DNA from: Camellia lanceoleosa
Taxonomy: Eukaryota > Streptophyta > Magnoliopsida > Ericales > Theaceae
Length of the DNA stretch: 64,000 nucleotides
Assembly: GCA_025200525.1 (NCBI GenBank)
Contig: JANUSC010000387.1
Span: 1-64,000, forward strand
Direction of reading: 5' to 3'
Below, one piece after another: positions 23,690 to 35,107 of this stretch (the first letter of the stretch is position 1; each line of letters opens with the position of its first letter). Both the position numbers and the translations under genes were made by a program. The notes beneath the pieces were generated by a model. It worked only from the letters and a program-made list of their open reading frames with translations, ran no database searches and was not told the origin of the DNA.

Positions 23690-24619
23690 TATTCCTTCGG
23701 GCTGGACCTCACCATGTTCACCTTAGAGATGACAACTAACAGAGGCATGTCGTCCACATCTTGTGACAAATCCTCTATTTCAGCCATGTGAGCCTAGCTT
23801 TTGTTCTGTGGAGGGTTATTCATGTAAGGCTTTTTCTTGCGACAATGAACCACCCAATGCCCATCGCTCCCACAGTTAAAGTACTTTCCATTAGACCTAA
23901 AGATAGTTTCTTATGGCTTGTAAATCAGCCTTTTGGCGAAACCACCTCTAGCTTCCAGCTTCGAGCTTTTTCCTGTCGGTAACTTCTTCTTCACCCCCGA
24001 GCACTGGCTATACTCAATCATGTTTGCTTTCATAATAGAGATACTCCCCCCTTTCTTTCTGTTGTCTTCCTCAATGTGGAGCTTGACAATGACCTCTTCG
24101 ACTGTCATCTCTTTTCATTTGTGATTCAAATAGTTCTTGAAGTCTTTCCAACCGTTAGGCAGCTTCTCAATCAAAGCAGCTGCCTGGAATGGTTCACTTA
24201 GTAACATTTCCTTTGCATGAATCTCATGCAAAATAAGTTGGAAATCTTGGACTTGGCTAATGACGGTTTTTGAGTCCACCATTTTGAAGTCCAAAAATCG
24301 GCCAACGACAAATTTCTTTACCCCAACATCCTCGGTTTTCTACTTCTTGTCTAAAGCATCTCATAGCTCTTTTTCTGACTTCTTGGCATAAAACACATTG
24401 AATAGTGTACCTGCTAAGCTGTTCAGAACATAGTCTCGACAAACAAAGTCCGACTGCTTCCAAGTATCTAAAGCCATGAGTATCTACTTGTCTTGCGCAT
24501 TCTCTTCTATGGCTGGTGGATCCTTACTCAAAAATCTCGTTAAGGTTAAGAGTAGTCAGGTAGAACAGCATCTTTTGCTACCACCACTTGAAATTCACTG
24601 TAAACTTTTTGGACGCCAT
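23690..24619 (-). pseudogene. Copia gag
   Basis: ATG at 24619 (MASKKFTVNFKWWQ). The gag course FYLTTLNL...FLSKDPPAIEENAQ...LNSLAGTLFNVF...SEKEL is readable over several frames. Residues near 24000 encode MIEYSQCSGVKKK, and a zinc knuckle lies near 23890-23850 as YFNCGSDGHWVVHC, whose first Cys is Tyr. In-frame stops and frameshifts occur throughout. It would form the element's particle. Confidence 0.85.
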
Positions 24620-26143
24620 GATGGTTAAGCTGTCCCGAGTAACAATAGGATTGATCACAGAGGTCACAGCAATTGGATTGATCACAGAGGTCACAAAGAA
24701 TAGGATTGACTATAAGGGTCACAATAGGGGTTGGCAAGTCATTGACCCGAGGTTTTAATCCCCACCAACATTAGTAGTGAGTAGCAATATCGCCATACAA
24801 TTGACATGTCTGAAAAATACAATAGAATTTCACTATTCTATGTTTCCAGTAACTAAACACTAAAAAATATCAAAGTTAGAAATTCAATTCAAAACTAGTC
24901 TCACCACTTACTCTAGAATCGAACATGGTCAGGAAAGTTTCCAAGAAGACTGAAGGGGTTACACTGATTCCACTTAAGACCCAGTTAACTTTAGACAAAA
25001 CTTTCAAAGCATGTTGACTCCTAATCCATGGGATACAAATTTAGAATTAAGTTTTTTAGGAGATAAATTAGGTTAAAAGAAACCAAAATCCAAAACTTTA
25101 CAAGCAATTAAAAAATTGCTAACCAAAATACAATAATTAGAAACTACTACAACAATTTACAGCCAAATAAAAATGCTTCCAAAAAATTACAAGCAATTAA
25201 ACTTGCTTCAAAACATTAGGTAATAAACCACTACTTTCAAGCAAAAATGCTTCAAATATAAAGAATAAAAATCAATCCAAATTAGGATTCTTTTTGGTCT
25301 AACAAATTCCTTTCCACGCTTAGGCATTTTTGTTCAATAAAAAGTTAGTAGTCCAAATTTTTGGTTTTATAGTCCCAAATTCTATACATTTGATTTTGTA
25401 ATTTTTTTTTTTTTTTTTGCCATTCGCTTTCGCATAGGTATTCCTGTAAAAAACAGTTAGCAAAAAAACACAATAAAATACAAAACAAATAATTAAAAAG
25501 AACTATGAAAGTAATAAATTATTTAAAACCTTATAGCAATCTTAATAGCAAAATTAAGTTTAAAAAATTAAAATGCTAGACAAGTTATTTAAAATAAACT
25601 ATAACTTCAAAAATTAAATTAAAAATTAATAGTCATGAGTTATATGAAATTACTACACAATAAACATGTAAATAACGCAAACAATTCTAGAAACTAATAA
25701 GCATGCAACATAAACCAAAATTTAGAAAATAAAGAACATGCAAATTATCTTAAAGATTTAGGAAATAATAAACATGTGAATTAAACTAGAATGTAGAAAA
25801 TATTAAACATGTTGATTATACTAAAAACTAAAAATAATTAGCATGCCAATTTTAACTAAAAAATTGCAACACTCATGAGCATACAGATTATGATAGGAAA
25901 TTAGAAATTATACTCATAAAATAAAATTATATTAAAAAGTAATACTATGATCAAACACCATAAGATAATTACTATGATCAAACACCATAAGATAATTATT
26001 TAATTACTTAAATAAATTGAATTCTCACCAAAAAAAAGTTTAAAACAGTAGGCTACTAAGCCTCCTACAGGTGGTATGGTGCTTCGGCAAAACAATAGCA
26101 TGCAGAATTATGCTGAATTCGTATAACATATAAATATCTATTT
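24620..26143. other. Copia leader region, no gene
   Basis: Lies between the gag start and the gag-only copia insertion. It is AT-rich with runs such as aaacatgtaaatta and a T tract at 25401-25418. I see no ORF or structured element. Confidence 0.5.
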
Positions 26144-26148
26144 AATTA

Positions 26149-27802
26149 TGAAAAAATCTAGAAATCCCCTATATATTGATTTCAATCTCAATCAAACAAT
26201 AAAGACAAATTGACACAACGATTTTAACGTAGAAAAACCACAATTGGAGCGCCTTCAATTGTGATGAAAAAAACTACAGACAAATGCCACAAAACAATCC
26301 ACTAAGAAGATATAAAGGAATTACATAAGTGTACTTTCAATTACCTAACGAATCCACGCCCGAATCAAACCAACCCCAATGTGCCTCTTCTACCATTGTC
26401 TTCACCTTGGAATTGTCTTGCTCAACGTTGAATCCACAACGCCGATGTCAAATCCACGTCGATGAACCACTCTAGAATCCACCAAAGCTTCAGGCTCGAA
26501 TGCCACGGAATCTACCGAAGAACAACGCTCTCTTTTGTATTGAATAAACAAACAATCCTTTGATGTATACTTCCTAAACCATGAGTAGAATACTCAATCA
26601 AACATAGGCAAATTACACTAATAGTCCCTATAGTTTGGGACTCGTGTCACTTTGGTCTTCTCGATTGTGACATTTGACCCTAATTTTTGAATCTAGTTTC
26701 AAATAAGGACAATTGAAGATATCATTGTTTAATTTCAAGGACAAACTCGTCAATTTAATAAAATATAAACTAATTTGACAAAAATAAATGTCAAATTTGT
26801 TTTAAAAAATTTTTAAAAAATTATTTCTACCTACTAAAAATAAAATTATGTAAAATTGATAAAAAAATTACATGATTAATTTTAAAAAATTAATTTTACA
26901 TGATCATTATCCAAACACATAATAAAAATTAATTTTGTAAAAAAAAAAAAAAAACAAATGTCTAAAAGATTTATCAATTTTATATAATTTTATTTTTAGT
27001 GGGTAGAAATAATTTTTACAAATTCAAAAATATTTGTTTGACATTTATTTTTGTCAAATTTGTTTATATTTTATCAAATTGACGATTTTTCCCTTAAAAA
27101 ATCTAATGATATCTTCAATTGTCCTTATTTGGAACAAGATTCAAAATTATGATCAAATGTGTCACAATTAAAAAATCATGAACCAAAGTGAAGCAAGCCC
27201 CAAACTATAGGGACTGTTAGTATAATTCACCCATCAAACATCAAAGAAAACTAGCAAAATAGCCTCAAAAGAAAACCCTAAAACCCTCAAAGAAGACCTG
27301 AAAACCTAACCCTAGATTTGGAGCAACTTGAGGTTTTATAGAGGCTAAGATTGCGAGGTTCGCTCAAGCGTGGGAATGGACACTCAAGCGGGGAAATGGA
27401 ACGCTCGAGTGTGAAAACATGCCTTATAGTATATTTGCAGACAAGTCAAACTGCTGGAACCTAACATTCTCCGCTCGAGTGTACAAACGGCTGTTCAAGT
27501 GGACAAACAACGTTGTATGCATTTTTATTTTTTGTTTCGGGCGCCCTCAACCTCGCTGGTGGCGCCTCGCATCCGCTAAGGGCGCTGTCCCTTGATCTTC
27601 GCGAATGACCAGCAAATGATCCCCATCATAGTCAGCGAAGTGGCAATCATGAAAGAATTAGCACCACAAACTTCTTTACAAGGCACAATTCGAGTTGGAT
27701 TTGCATCTAAAAACTCATAACCTCACTAAAATAAAAGTGCGAAAACAAGTACAACTGAAAGGAGTTTTATCAAACGGGATTGCCAAGAATAAAAACCTAA
27801 CA
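26149..27802 (-). repeat. 3' LTR of the gag-only copia (carries a MITE)
   Basis: Plus-strand ends tgaaaaaatctagaaatc and aaacctaaca. Without the MITE and its TSD copy it is about 1.02 kb and matches 31650-32704. A GCTCGAGC/GCTCAAGC cluster lies at 27361-27505, directly upstream (on the minus strand) of a TATA box cctctataaaacc near 27332-27345. Confidence 0.92.
26606..27232. mobile_element. Mutator-like MITE with long TIRs
   Basis: 627 bases. The ends are inverted (ggcaaattacactaatagtc versus ggtgaattatactaacagtc) and pairing extends inward through most of the element, so it can fold into one long hairpin. A 9-bp TSD atcaaacat flanks it (26597-26605, 27233-27241). The sister LTR at 32125 shows the empty site with a single atcaaacat. 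TSD length and the long TIRs fit the Mutator superfamily. No ORF. Confidence 0.92.
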
Positions 27803-29456
27803 ATCTCCTCCTTTGGCAATGCCATGACAAAACACACCTAACAAATAAAATCATAATCACCCCAGCCCATTACAGCCAACAAACGCAAACTTCTTTCTCA
27901 AGGTCATGATCTGTAAAATAGTTATTAGTGCCATAATCTCCAAAACAACTATGAGTGCCACAAGAGTATATGAAAAAGCAATAGACATCTGACAAGATTA
28001 TCTTGAAGCATGAGATGAAAATATGAATACATATAAATTGGAGATTTTAAGAACATGTAACATGAAAGCATGAAAACTAAGACACATGCACCCGACACAT
28101 GGCATGAATACATGAAATCCTAAGACACATGCACTGCATAACATTTTCACCCTTTTGTCACGAATTGACAAAGGAAGCTCAAACAAATAAAAACAAGATC
28201 AAAAATCACACAAGCAAGGACAAGATGATGGAAAAATTATTAAACTACGAGAAGTAAGTAATAAACAAGCAGTGGATAGCAACACACAAACCAACTAATG
28301 CCAAAATCCCTTACCAAACTAATCCAAGATAAACCAAACTCTCCTCACTAAAAACAACCATGAACACTGAAGATAGTGAACAAGAAGAATAAGATGAAAA
28401 CAAAATATGGTAAAGCAAGCAAGGAATTTCTGATTTGTACCTACAAACATACAAGATTATCCAAGAACCACAATTACATGAAAACACAATGTGCACAGCC
28501 TCTAGAAGAATCCTCATAAAAGAAAGTGATACATTATGTGAAAAGCATAAATCTCATGATAAAAGTGTGTGTGTGACTCTTGGAATTCGATAAACACAAG
28601 ATTCCAATCCTAATAGTGATTTGAAAGCTGGACCTCCAGAAAGAGAATCTAAGCACAACAAAGGAAAGTGAAACCATTAGAAATCAAGGGGTATTTGATG
28701 AGTAAAAATAGAGGCTCCCCCTCAATCAATGAATCTTTTGCTTTCCCTTTTTTTCACATTTTTTCCTTTTATTTCTTTTGCATATTTTTTTCTTTTCTTT
28801 CTTGTGCACATTTTTTTTTTCTTTCTTTTGCACACTCATTGGCTGCTGACACACTCAAGAGTATGGAAACCAAACCAAAGAAGCATAGATACAAAAAGGA
28901 TAGCCTGGTTGGTGACTCTGAGGTAGCCTTTTCCTCATGGCTGGACTACAAAGAATTAAGAGGAAAGCCATGGAGATGCAAAAAGATGGAAGGTGGTTAA
29001 GAGATTCAATATCACCCATGATGTGCTAGTATGGGTCAATTCCTCTAGAAAAGCAAAAAATACAATACCGTAAGTCCATAAAGAAAAAATCACTAAGGTA
29101 GAAGACTCTAATATTTGCTAATCCAAGAGTGTGTACGAATCGCATATACTAATCAAAGAACACACACCAAATGAGTAATGACCACAGAAAGCACACATAT
29201 ATTAACATGTAATGGATAATCTTATCAATTTAATATGCCACAAGAATTTCTCAAAAATTTCAAGCTTGCAAAACCAACTAAGAAAAATCTTCCTTTTTTT
29301 TTTTTTTAATTTTAAATAAAGCAAGATATAAAATGAATAAGCACACACTAAACGATACTGCACATAAATGACCCACAAAAAAAAACACCCACACACACAG
29401 AAACCCAAAAACTAAAAAAAATAAACAAATTAACATAAGTCAAGTTTTCACCCAAA
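27803..29456. other. Non-coding 3' interior of the gag-only copia
   Basis: Contains the PPT next to 27803 and pyrimidine-rich runs near 28740-28830. I find no protease, integrase, RT or RNase H motif on either strand, which is where they would lie in an autonomous copia. Confidence 0.65.
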
Positions 29457-31572
29457 TCACTTTAGTATGAACAAAGTTGTGAGAATTGTGGTTCTTAGGT
29501 GGTGTCTTGACGCTAGGTTCCTTCCTTTCAATGGGAACCCGCCTCGACTTGGTTTCCAACTTCCTATACATAGGTCGAGGCAAATGTAAACTCGCCCATG
29601 TTCGGTCCCAAGCAAATCAGAATAGCAAGGTCTATTATGACTCTTAACTTCATTACGAACAATGAAGTGTCTCCTACCCCATGAGATGTTGGAATTTCTT
29701 CCATCTCTATAAGACACTTTCCCATGCAACTCATAACAATAAGGGCGAATATAACCATGCATACTACAATGATGACAAATAAAAACAAGATGCATCTTCT
29801 TTTCTTTGACCTTACCAAATCTAGGAAGATTAAGAAGTCTTTCCTCCGTTGAATCTGTGCTCCTCTCCCTTGAGTTCTTGTATCATGAGATGTGGATGCA
29901 CTCTGTTTTTGCTCTTTCTTACCACCAAAGCCAATGCCACTCTTGTTAGAACAAATTTGTTGAGACCCAATGATATTGTCCAAAGTCTTTGATCCTTTGT
30001 TCCAAAGACCAATGGTTGCCATAGTGCACTTGAGCTCTCCCTCTTTCTTAATGACTAGCTCTTCTAAGGCACCTTGAGACATCTCGAGAGTTTCAATCTT
30101 TTCTTCATACGTTGCATAGATTTGTTGTAGCTCATTCCTCTCTGTCTCACAAGTCAAAAGTTTTGCACAAAGGACTTGTCGATCATTAGATATCTTGATG
30201 GCATCAATCCTAGCCTTGTAAATCTCCTCCTTTAGTTTGACATTCTCTTTCACATGCTTTGAGTTTCATAGTGAGTTTGTCATTCAATTTGGATAAGTTA
30301 AGTGATTCCTTATATAATTTTTTATAAGCTTGCTGAAGCTCTTCATCATCACTACTTGAGGATTCATCATCACTCCTCGAGGATTCATCATCTATGACAT
30401 TCTCAACCAGCCTCTTCGGATACTCTATATGTTCTTCAGTTTCAGAAGCCACCATGAAAGCAAGGAATAGTTTATGTCCCTCTTCGCCTTGATCTTCGTT
30501 GTCACTTTCATCTTTATCAGATTTTGATTCATCATCTCAAGTGATAGCGATGGCTTTCTTCTTTCTCAAACGAGTGGGGCATTCTTGAGCAAAGTGGCCA
30601 AATCCTTGGCATTCATAGCATTGGACTCTTTCAGAGTTCCCTTATATCTTTCATTTCCCCTTCTTGGCTATAGAATTAATTTTGAGTTTATCTTTGCCTT
30701 TTGATTTATGAGTATGAGTAGATTCCAGAAAATTAGGATTTTTTTTTCAAAAAGATTTTTTAAATTGTTTTACAAAAGCATCCATAATCTTGGAATCTAT
30801 AAGATTTTTTAAATTGTTTTACAAAAGCATCCGTAATCTTGGAATCTATTTCACAATCCTCATCAAAATCCTCTCCAACTCTATGAGCACTACTAAAAGC
30901 AATGGCATCTCTTTGTTTCTTTTTGAAATTCCTATGTGCCTCATAAGTTTGGAGATTTCAACTAAATGATCTAGCTTGAGGTTGTCAACATCTTAAGCCT
31001 CCTTAATAAGCGTTACTTTTGGTTGGAACCGATCGGGCAAGGACCTCAAAATTTTTCCTACAATCTTGGATTCAGGGTTTTTTTTTTTTTCCACCTAACT
31101 TGAAGTTGGAATTTACAATGTCACGCAACTTCGCATAAAATTCATCAAAGGTCTCACTATCTTTCATTGAAAGGTTTTCGAAATGAGATGTGAGCCTTTG
31201 AAGTTTTGAGCATTTAACAGAAGGAGTGCCCTCATGAATAGTTTGTAAGATATCCTAAGCCTCTTTTGCGACTTCACAATTGCAAATTCAACTAAACTCT
31301 TCAGGTGTGATGGCGCAAAAGAGAGAATTGATAGCTTTACTATTCTATCTATTATTTTGGTAATCAATTAGGTCCCACTTATCAATTGGTTTGGGGAAGG
31401 TTACTCTATCAACAGTAATCGTCGGTTCAGTCCACTCATATATAATAGATTGCCAAACTTTTTCATTAATAGATTTTAAAAACAATCTCATCTGAGCTTT
31501 CTAAAAAGAATAATTGGATCTGTCAAGTAAAGGTGGTCGAACCATAGAATTTTCCTCACGAATTGAATCCAT
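29457..31572 (-). pseudogene. Gag of the non-autonomous copia, with two zinc knuckles
   Basis: ATG at 31572 (MDSIREENSMVRPPLLDRSN), followed by a UBN2-like gag core (KSINEKVWQSII...; LTSHFENLSMKDSETFDEFY). A TAG replaces the conserved Trp after NYSF. Near 30625-30580 lies a good CCHC knuckle, CYECQGFGHFAQEC. An acidic, coiled-coil segment follows (DDESSSSDDEELQQAYKKLY; MKENVKLKEEI...), and a second knuckle CHHCSMHGYIRPYC near 29775-29735 has Tyr in place of His. Several stops and frame changes. Its likely role was to package the element's own RNA. Confidence 0.83.
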
Positions 31573-31649
31573 TATCATAAATCAAACAAGATCTCACTCT
31601 AAAAGATTTTTTTTTTAAAAAAAATAAAGCGACTTGCTCTGATACCAAT

Positions 31650-32704
31650 TGAAAAAGCTAGAAATTCCCTAAATATTGATTTGTGATTATGTATCAATCT
31701 TAAGCAGTAAAACAATCTCAATCAAGACAAATTAACACAACGATTTTAACGTGAAAAAACCACAATTGGAGCGCCTCTAATTGTGATAAAAAAAAAAATC
31801 ATAGGAAAAAGCCACAAAACAATCCACTAAGAAGATATAACGGAATTACACAAGTGTACTCTCAATTACCTAGCAAATCCACACCCGAATCAAACCGACC
31901 CCAATGTGCCTCTTCCACCACCATCTTCACCTCAGAATTGTCTCGCTCAACGTTGAATCTACAACACCGATGTCAAATCCACGAAAATGAACCACTCTAG
32001 AATCCACCAAAGCATCAGGCTCGAATTCCACGGAATCCACCGAAGAACAACACTTTCTTTTGTATTGAATAAACAAACAATCCTTTGATACATGCTTCTT
32101 AAACCATGAGCAGAATACTCAATCAAACATCAAAGAAAACTAACAAAATAGCGTCAAAAGAAAACCCTAAAACCCTCAAAGAAGATCTGAAAACCTAACC
32201 CTAGATTTGGAGCAACTTGAGGTTTTATAGAGGCTGAGATTGCGAGGTCTGCTTGAGCGTGGGAATGGACGCTCGAGCAGGGACTCTATATCTCGTGTTC
32301 CAAACCATGATGTACGCTCGAGCGGGGAAATGGACGCTTGAGCGTAAAAACAGGCCTCATAGTATATTTGCAGACAGGTCAAACTGCTGGAACCCAACAT
32401 TCACTACTCGAGCGTCCGCTTGAGCGGACAGGCAACGTTGTATATATTTTTGCATTTTGCTTCGGGGGCGCTGCCCCTTAACCCTGTCGTGGCATTGCCC
32501 CGGACCCGTCAAGGGGCGCTGCACCCTGGACCTCCAGAGCTGACCGGGCAGCTCGATCCCCGTCATAGTCAGTGAAGTGGCAATCATGAAAGAATTAGCA
32601 ATTCGTATCTAAAAACTCATAGCCTCACTGAAATAAAAGTACGAAAACAAGTACAACTGAAAGGAGTTTTGTCAAACAAAATTGCCAAGAATAAAAACCT
32701 AACA
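31650..32704 (-). repeat. 5' LTR of the gag-only copia
   Basis: 1055 bases, plus-strand ends tgaaaaagctag and aaacctaaca. GCTCGAGC-type cluster at 32251-32428 and a minus-strand TATA box near 32222-32235. It preserves the empty site for the MITE present in the other LTR. Confidence 0.93.
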
Positions 32705-32709
32705 AATTA

Positions 32710-32908
32710 AATACATATCAATTGAATCACAAACAAATGAAACAATGGGCTATTCATAATTTACAATTGCCAGAGAACATGCTCTGTAATTTTTTCCAAT
32801 TAACAAGGGTAAAGTAAAGAACTCATACAGTGGGGAAATTAATCTAACATAAATTATTATGAATTTATTTGTCCAATTTTATGGGAAACATAAAATTTGT
32901 TTTAAGAT
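32710..32908. other. Remainder of the copia leader next to its 5' LTR
   Basis: About 200 AT-rich bases between the TSD of the gag-only copia and the 5' LTR of the older copia. A primer-binding site is expected at its right end, but none of the usual sequences is visible. Confidence 0.5.
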
Positions 32909-33946
32909 TATTGTACAAATTGTGTATTTAAATAAAATAAACAAATTCATATTTAATTAAATTGAAAAATATAGAACAAGAAATCATGCTAGAAATTACA
33001 AATAGATGAATAGAAATACATAACAAGAAGAAAATGCAAACTGAAGTCTATGTGATACTATATTCTCCTTAAAACAAATTCACCACTTCACCGCAGGTGC
33101 TGGAGGTATGTCGACGTCTGTTTCCCAAGATATGACAATTAGAACCCGCTAACGCAGAAGTACCTTCTGTTTAGTTCTGGCAAACTGACAACGACAACAC
33201 TCTCTCACATAGGAAAATTAATATTATAGGAGTAAACTAATTATACTATGAGAGCAAAGAATTTTCTGTGTGGAAACCAAGGAAGATAGCCTCCTTTTAT
33301 AGATAATAGAGAAGAGAAGAGGAGCCTCCCAGCCATGAAGGCTAGCAACAAATCACACACTCTATATACACATGTATGTATATCTATAGGCACCTAACAG
33401 ACTTAGCCATTAGGTTGGTGGACCACCAATTCGACTCAACTCCAACCTAACCCACTCCAATAAGCAACAAGCCTCAATCCTCAAGCCCAAGACCCACGAT
33501 TCACAATCCACAGACTCGGACCCGACCCAGTTTGGTCTAGGTGGGCGGCATACGTGCAAGACGCCCATTTTCGTGATAACCAACTTGGACTATAGTTTTG
33601 GCCCAAGCCCATCTTTAAAGCATTCATAACTCTATTCCTTCGAAAAATTTGGATGCTTTAAAGGGCTCATACCCTTATCAAAATCTTAAGGTTTAAATAC
33701 TCATCAATACATTCATCTACAATCAATGTGTGATAGGTAATTATACGCTATTCCCAATATCTCATTCATGAAGCTAACTTTATGAGACAATTTCTCATTC
33801 AATTTTTAATGATTTTTTGCCATTCTTTTTGTGGTGTAAAGATCTTGTTACAAAGAATCTAAACCCATTTGATCTCACCTCAACCGGTGGTTGGGACCTA
33901 CTTTAATTTTACGTTAAAGTCACCATAAAATCATTTTTTTATAACA
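32909..33946 (-). repeat. 5' LTR of the disrupted copia element
   Basis: Plus-strand ends tattgtac and ataaca, each one or two substitutions away from the other LTR (tgttgtac, ccaaca). Contains one unit of the segment duplicated in the 3' LTR, and the minus-strand TATA box tataaaaggaggc near 33290. Followed by aaact, the right TSD. Confidence 0.85.
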
Positions 33947-33951
33947 AAACT

Positions 33952-34333
33952 TGAGCCTAAAGTTTTTGTGGATTCCAAAGTGGCTCATTGTCATGGATTC
34001 AACATTGGCATTGTGAATTCAACGTTGGGCGAAGCAAGTCCGAGGTGAAGGCGATGGTAGAAGAGACTCATCGGGTTTGGTTTAATTCGGGCATGAATTT
34101 GCTATGTAATTGAGAGTACTCATATGTAATTCATTTTTTGCCTTCCTATCGAATTGTTTTTATGACTTTGGCCCGTAATGTTTTATCATAATTGAAGGTG
34201 TTCTAATTGTGATTTTTTTCACGTTAAATCGTTGTACTGATTTGTTGTTGATTGGTTGATTGTGATTGATATTCACTGTTTAAAATTGAAACATAATAAC
34301 GAATCAATATCTTGAGGGTTTTTGACTTTTTCA
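33952..34333 (+). repeat. Right part of the split copia-type solo LTR
   Basis: Continues the alignment broken at 5054: gtggattccaaagtggctca, ttcaacgttgggcga, gaggtgaaggcgatgg and ttaaatcgttgt match the minus strand of the gag-only copia LTR. It ends gactttttca, with no primer-binding site after it, so no internal domain remains. Confidence 0.82.
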
Positions 34334-34750
34334 TGCACATACAAAATTACATACAAATTATGCAAAATTTTGAAGGATTTGTCGAGTTGTAAAAACTTTA
34401 GAATAAAATTTAGAATTTCTATTTCGAGTCACTTGTTGGGACCAATTGATATTTATTTGATTATTAATTTCATGATTTTAGAATTAATTGAAATACATAC
34501 AAGTTGACCTAACCATCCGATTAAAAAACATAAAATAAAATAAATTTTAATCTTAGTGGACCTTCAAGATTTTAACTTTAGGCCTATTTTAGAAGCTCAA
34601 CCAAAGGTTAATTTTTTAAATTTTTTAATTTTTTTAAATTACAATTACTTTTTTTATTTATTTACACACTTTTTAAAAAAAATTAAAAAATTAACTTTAA
34701 AAAAAAAATCCAAATGAACCTTTCTATTCTTATCCATTTGGGCGGTGTTA
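34334..34750. other. AT-rich upstream region of the cyclase gene
   Basis: No ORF of known family. 34615-34700 contains complementary aaattaaaaaatt runs that could pair. Nothing else recognised. Confidence 0.5.
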
Positions 34751-35002
34751 ATTAGGAACCACGTGGGAAGCTTACGTCAAAGAAACCCCAACATGTGGAA
34801 TATAAGGAGTTTTATTTATTTATTATTTTTACAAATGGGGGTCGCTTCAACGATACCTCCCAAAATGCAGAATATAATACTAGATTTTTTTCCTCCCTGT
34901 ATATAAATGAGTGTTTCTCTTCTTTTCTCTTCAATAGGCACACACTTGTGTTTCGGCCAACCACAATTTCTCTACCACCACCTCCTCTGTCTCTCATCTT
35001 CT

Positions 35003-35046
<44 letters not shown>

Positions 35047-35107
35047 GCTTGCCTGAATCTGAAAGTAATTAACTTTTTCAGCAGACTAAAGTGCCTAACT
35101 ACAACTG
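34751..35107 (+). promoter_or_regulatory. Core promoter and first leader exon of the cyclase gene
   Basis: A perfect G-box CACGTG lies at 34760-34765 (ccacgtggg), a ttacgtca element at 34772, and an acatgtgg E-box near 34790. The TATA box tatataaat is at 34900-34908, so transcription should start near 34930-34940. A (CT)n tract fills 35009-35043 of the leader. The only ORF downstream on this strand with a family match is the cyclase. G-box-binding bHLH factors control triterpene genes in other plants; that link is an inference. Confidence 0.6.

Larger units (their letters stand above)
26149..32704 (-). mobile_element. Gag-only non-autonomous copia-type LTR retrotransposon
   Basis: LTRs 26149-27802 (3' LTR, includes a MITE) and 31650-32704 (5' LTR). 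TSD aatta at 26144-26148 and 32705-32709. The minus-strand PBS tggtatcagagc (31636-31647) adjoins the right LTR; the PPT aaaggaggagat adjoins the left one. The internal region (27803-31649) carries a gag with zinc knuckles but nothing recognisable as protease, integrase or RT. It must have moved using another element's enzymes. Confidence 0.88.
5055..33946 (-). mobile_element. Ty1/copia LTR retrotransposon, disrupted by four later insertions
   Basis: Reads right to left: 5' LTR 32909-33946, leader, gag from 24619, protease, integrase, reverse transcriptase (split between 21992-21831 and 9837 leftward), RNase H, PPT at 8188-8197, 3' LTR 5055-8187. The flanking TSD is gaact at 5050-5054 and aaact at 33947-33951. 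Removing the element rejoins the interrupted solo LTR exactly. Domain order (integrase before RT) and the YVDDILF motif identify copia. All coding parts are broken. I did not find a clear primer-binding site beside the 5' LTR. Confidence 0.85.

Noticed and set aside
32909..33946. Independent solo LTR of the 5055-8187 family
   Set aside because: The TSD pair gaact/aaact and the continuity of the outer solo LTR across 5054 and 33952 show that it is the 5' LTR of the same element.
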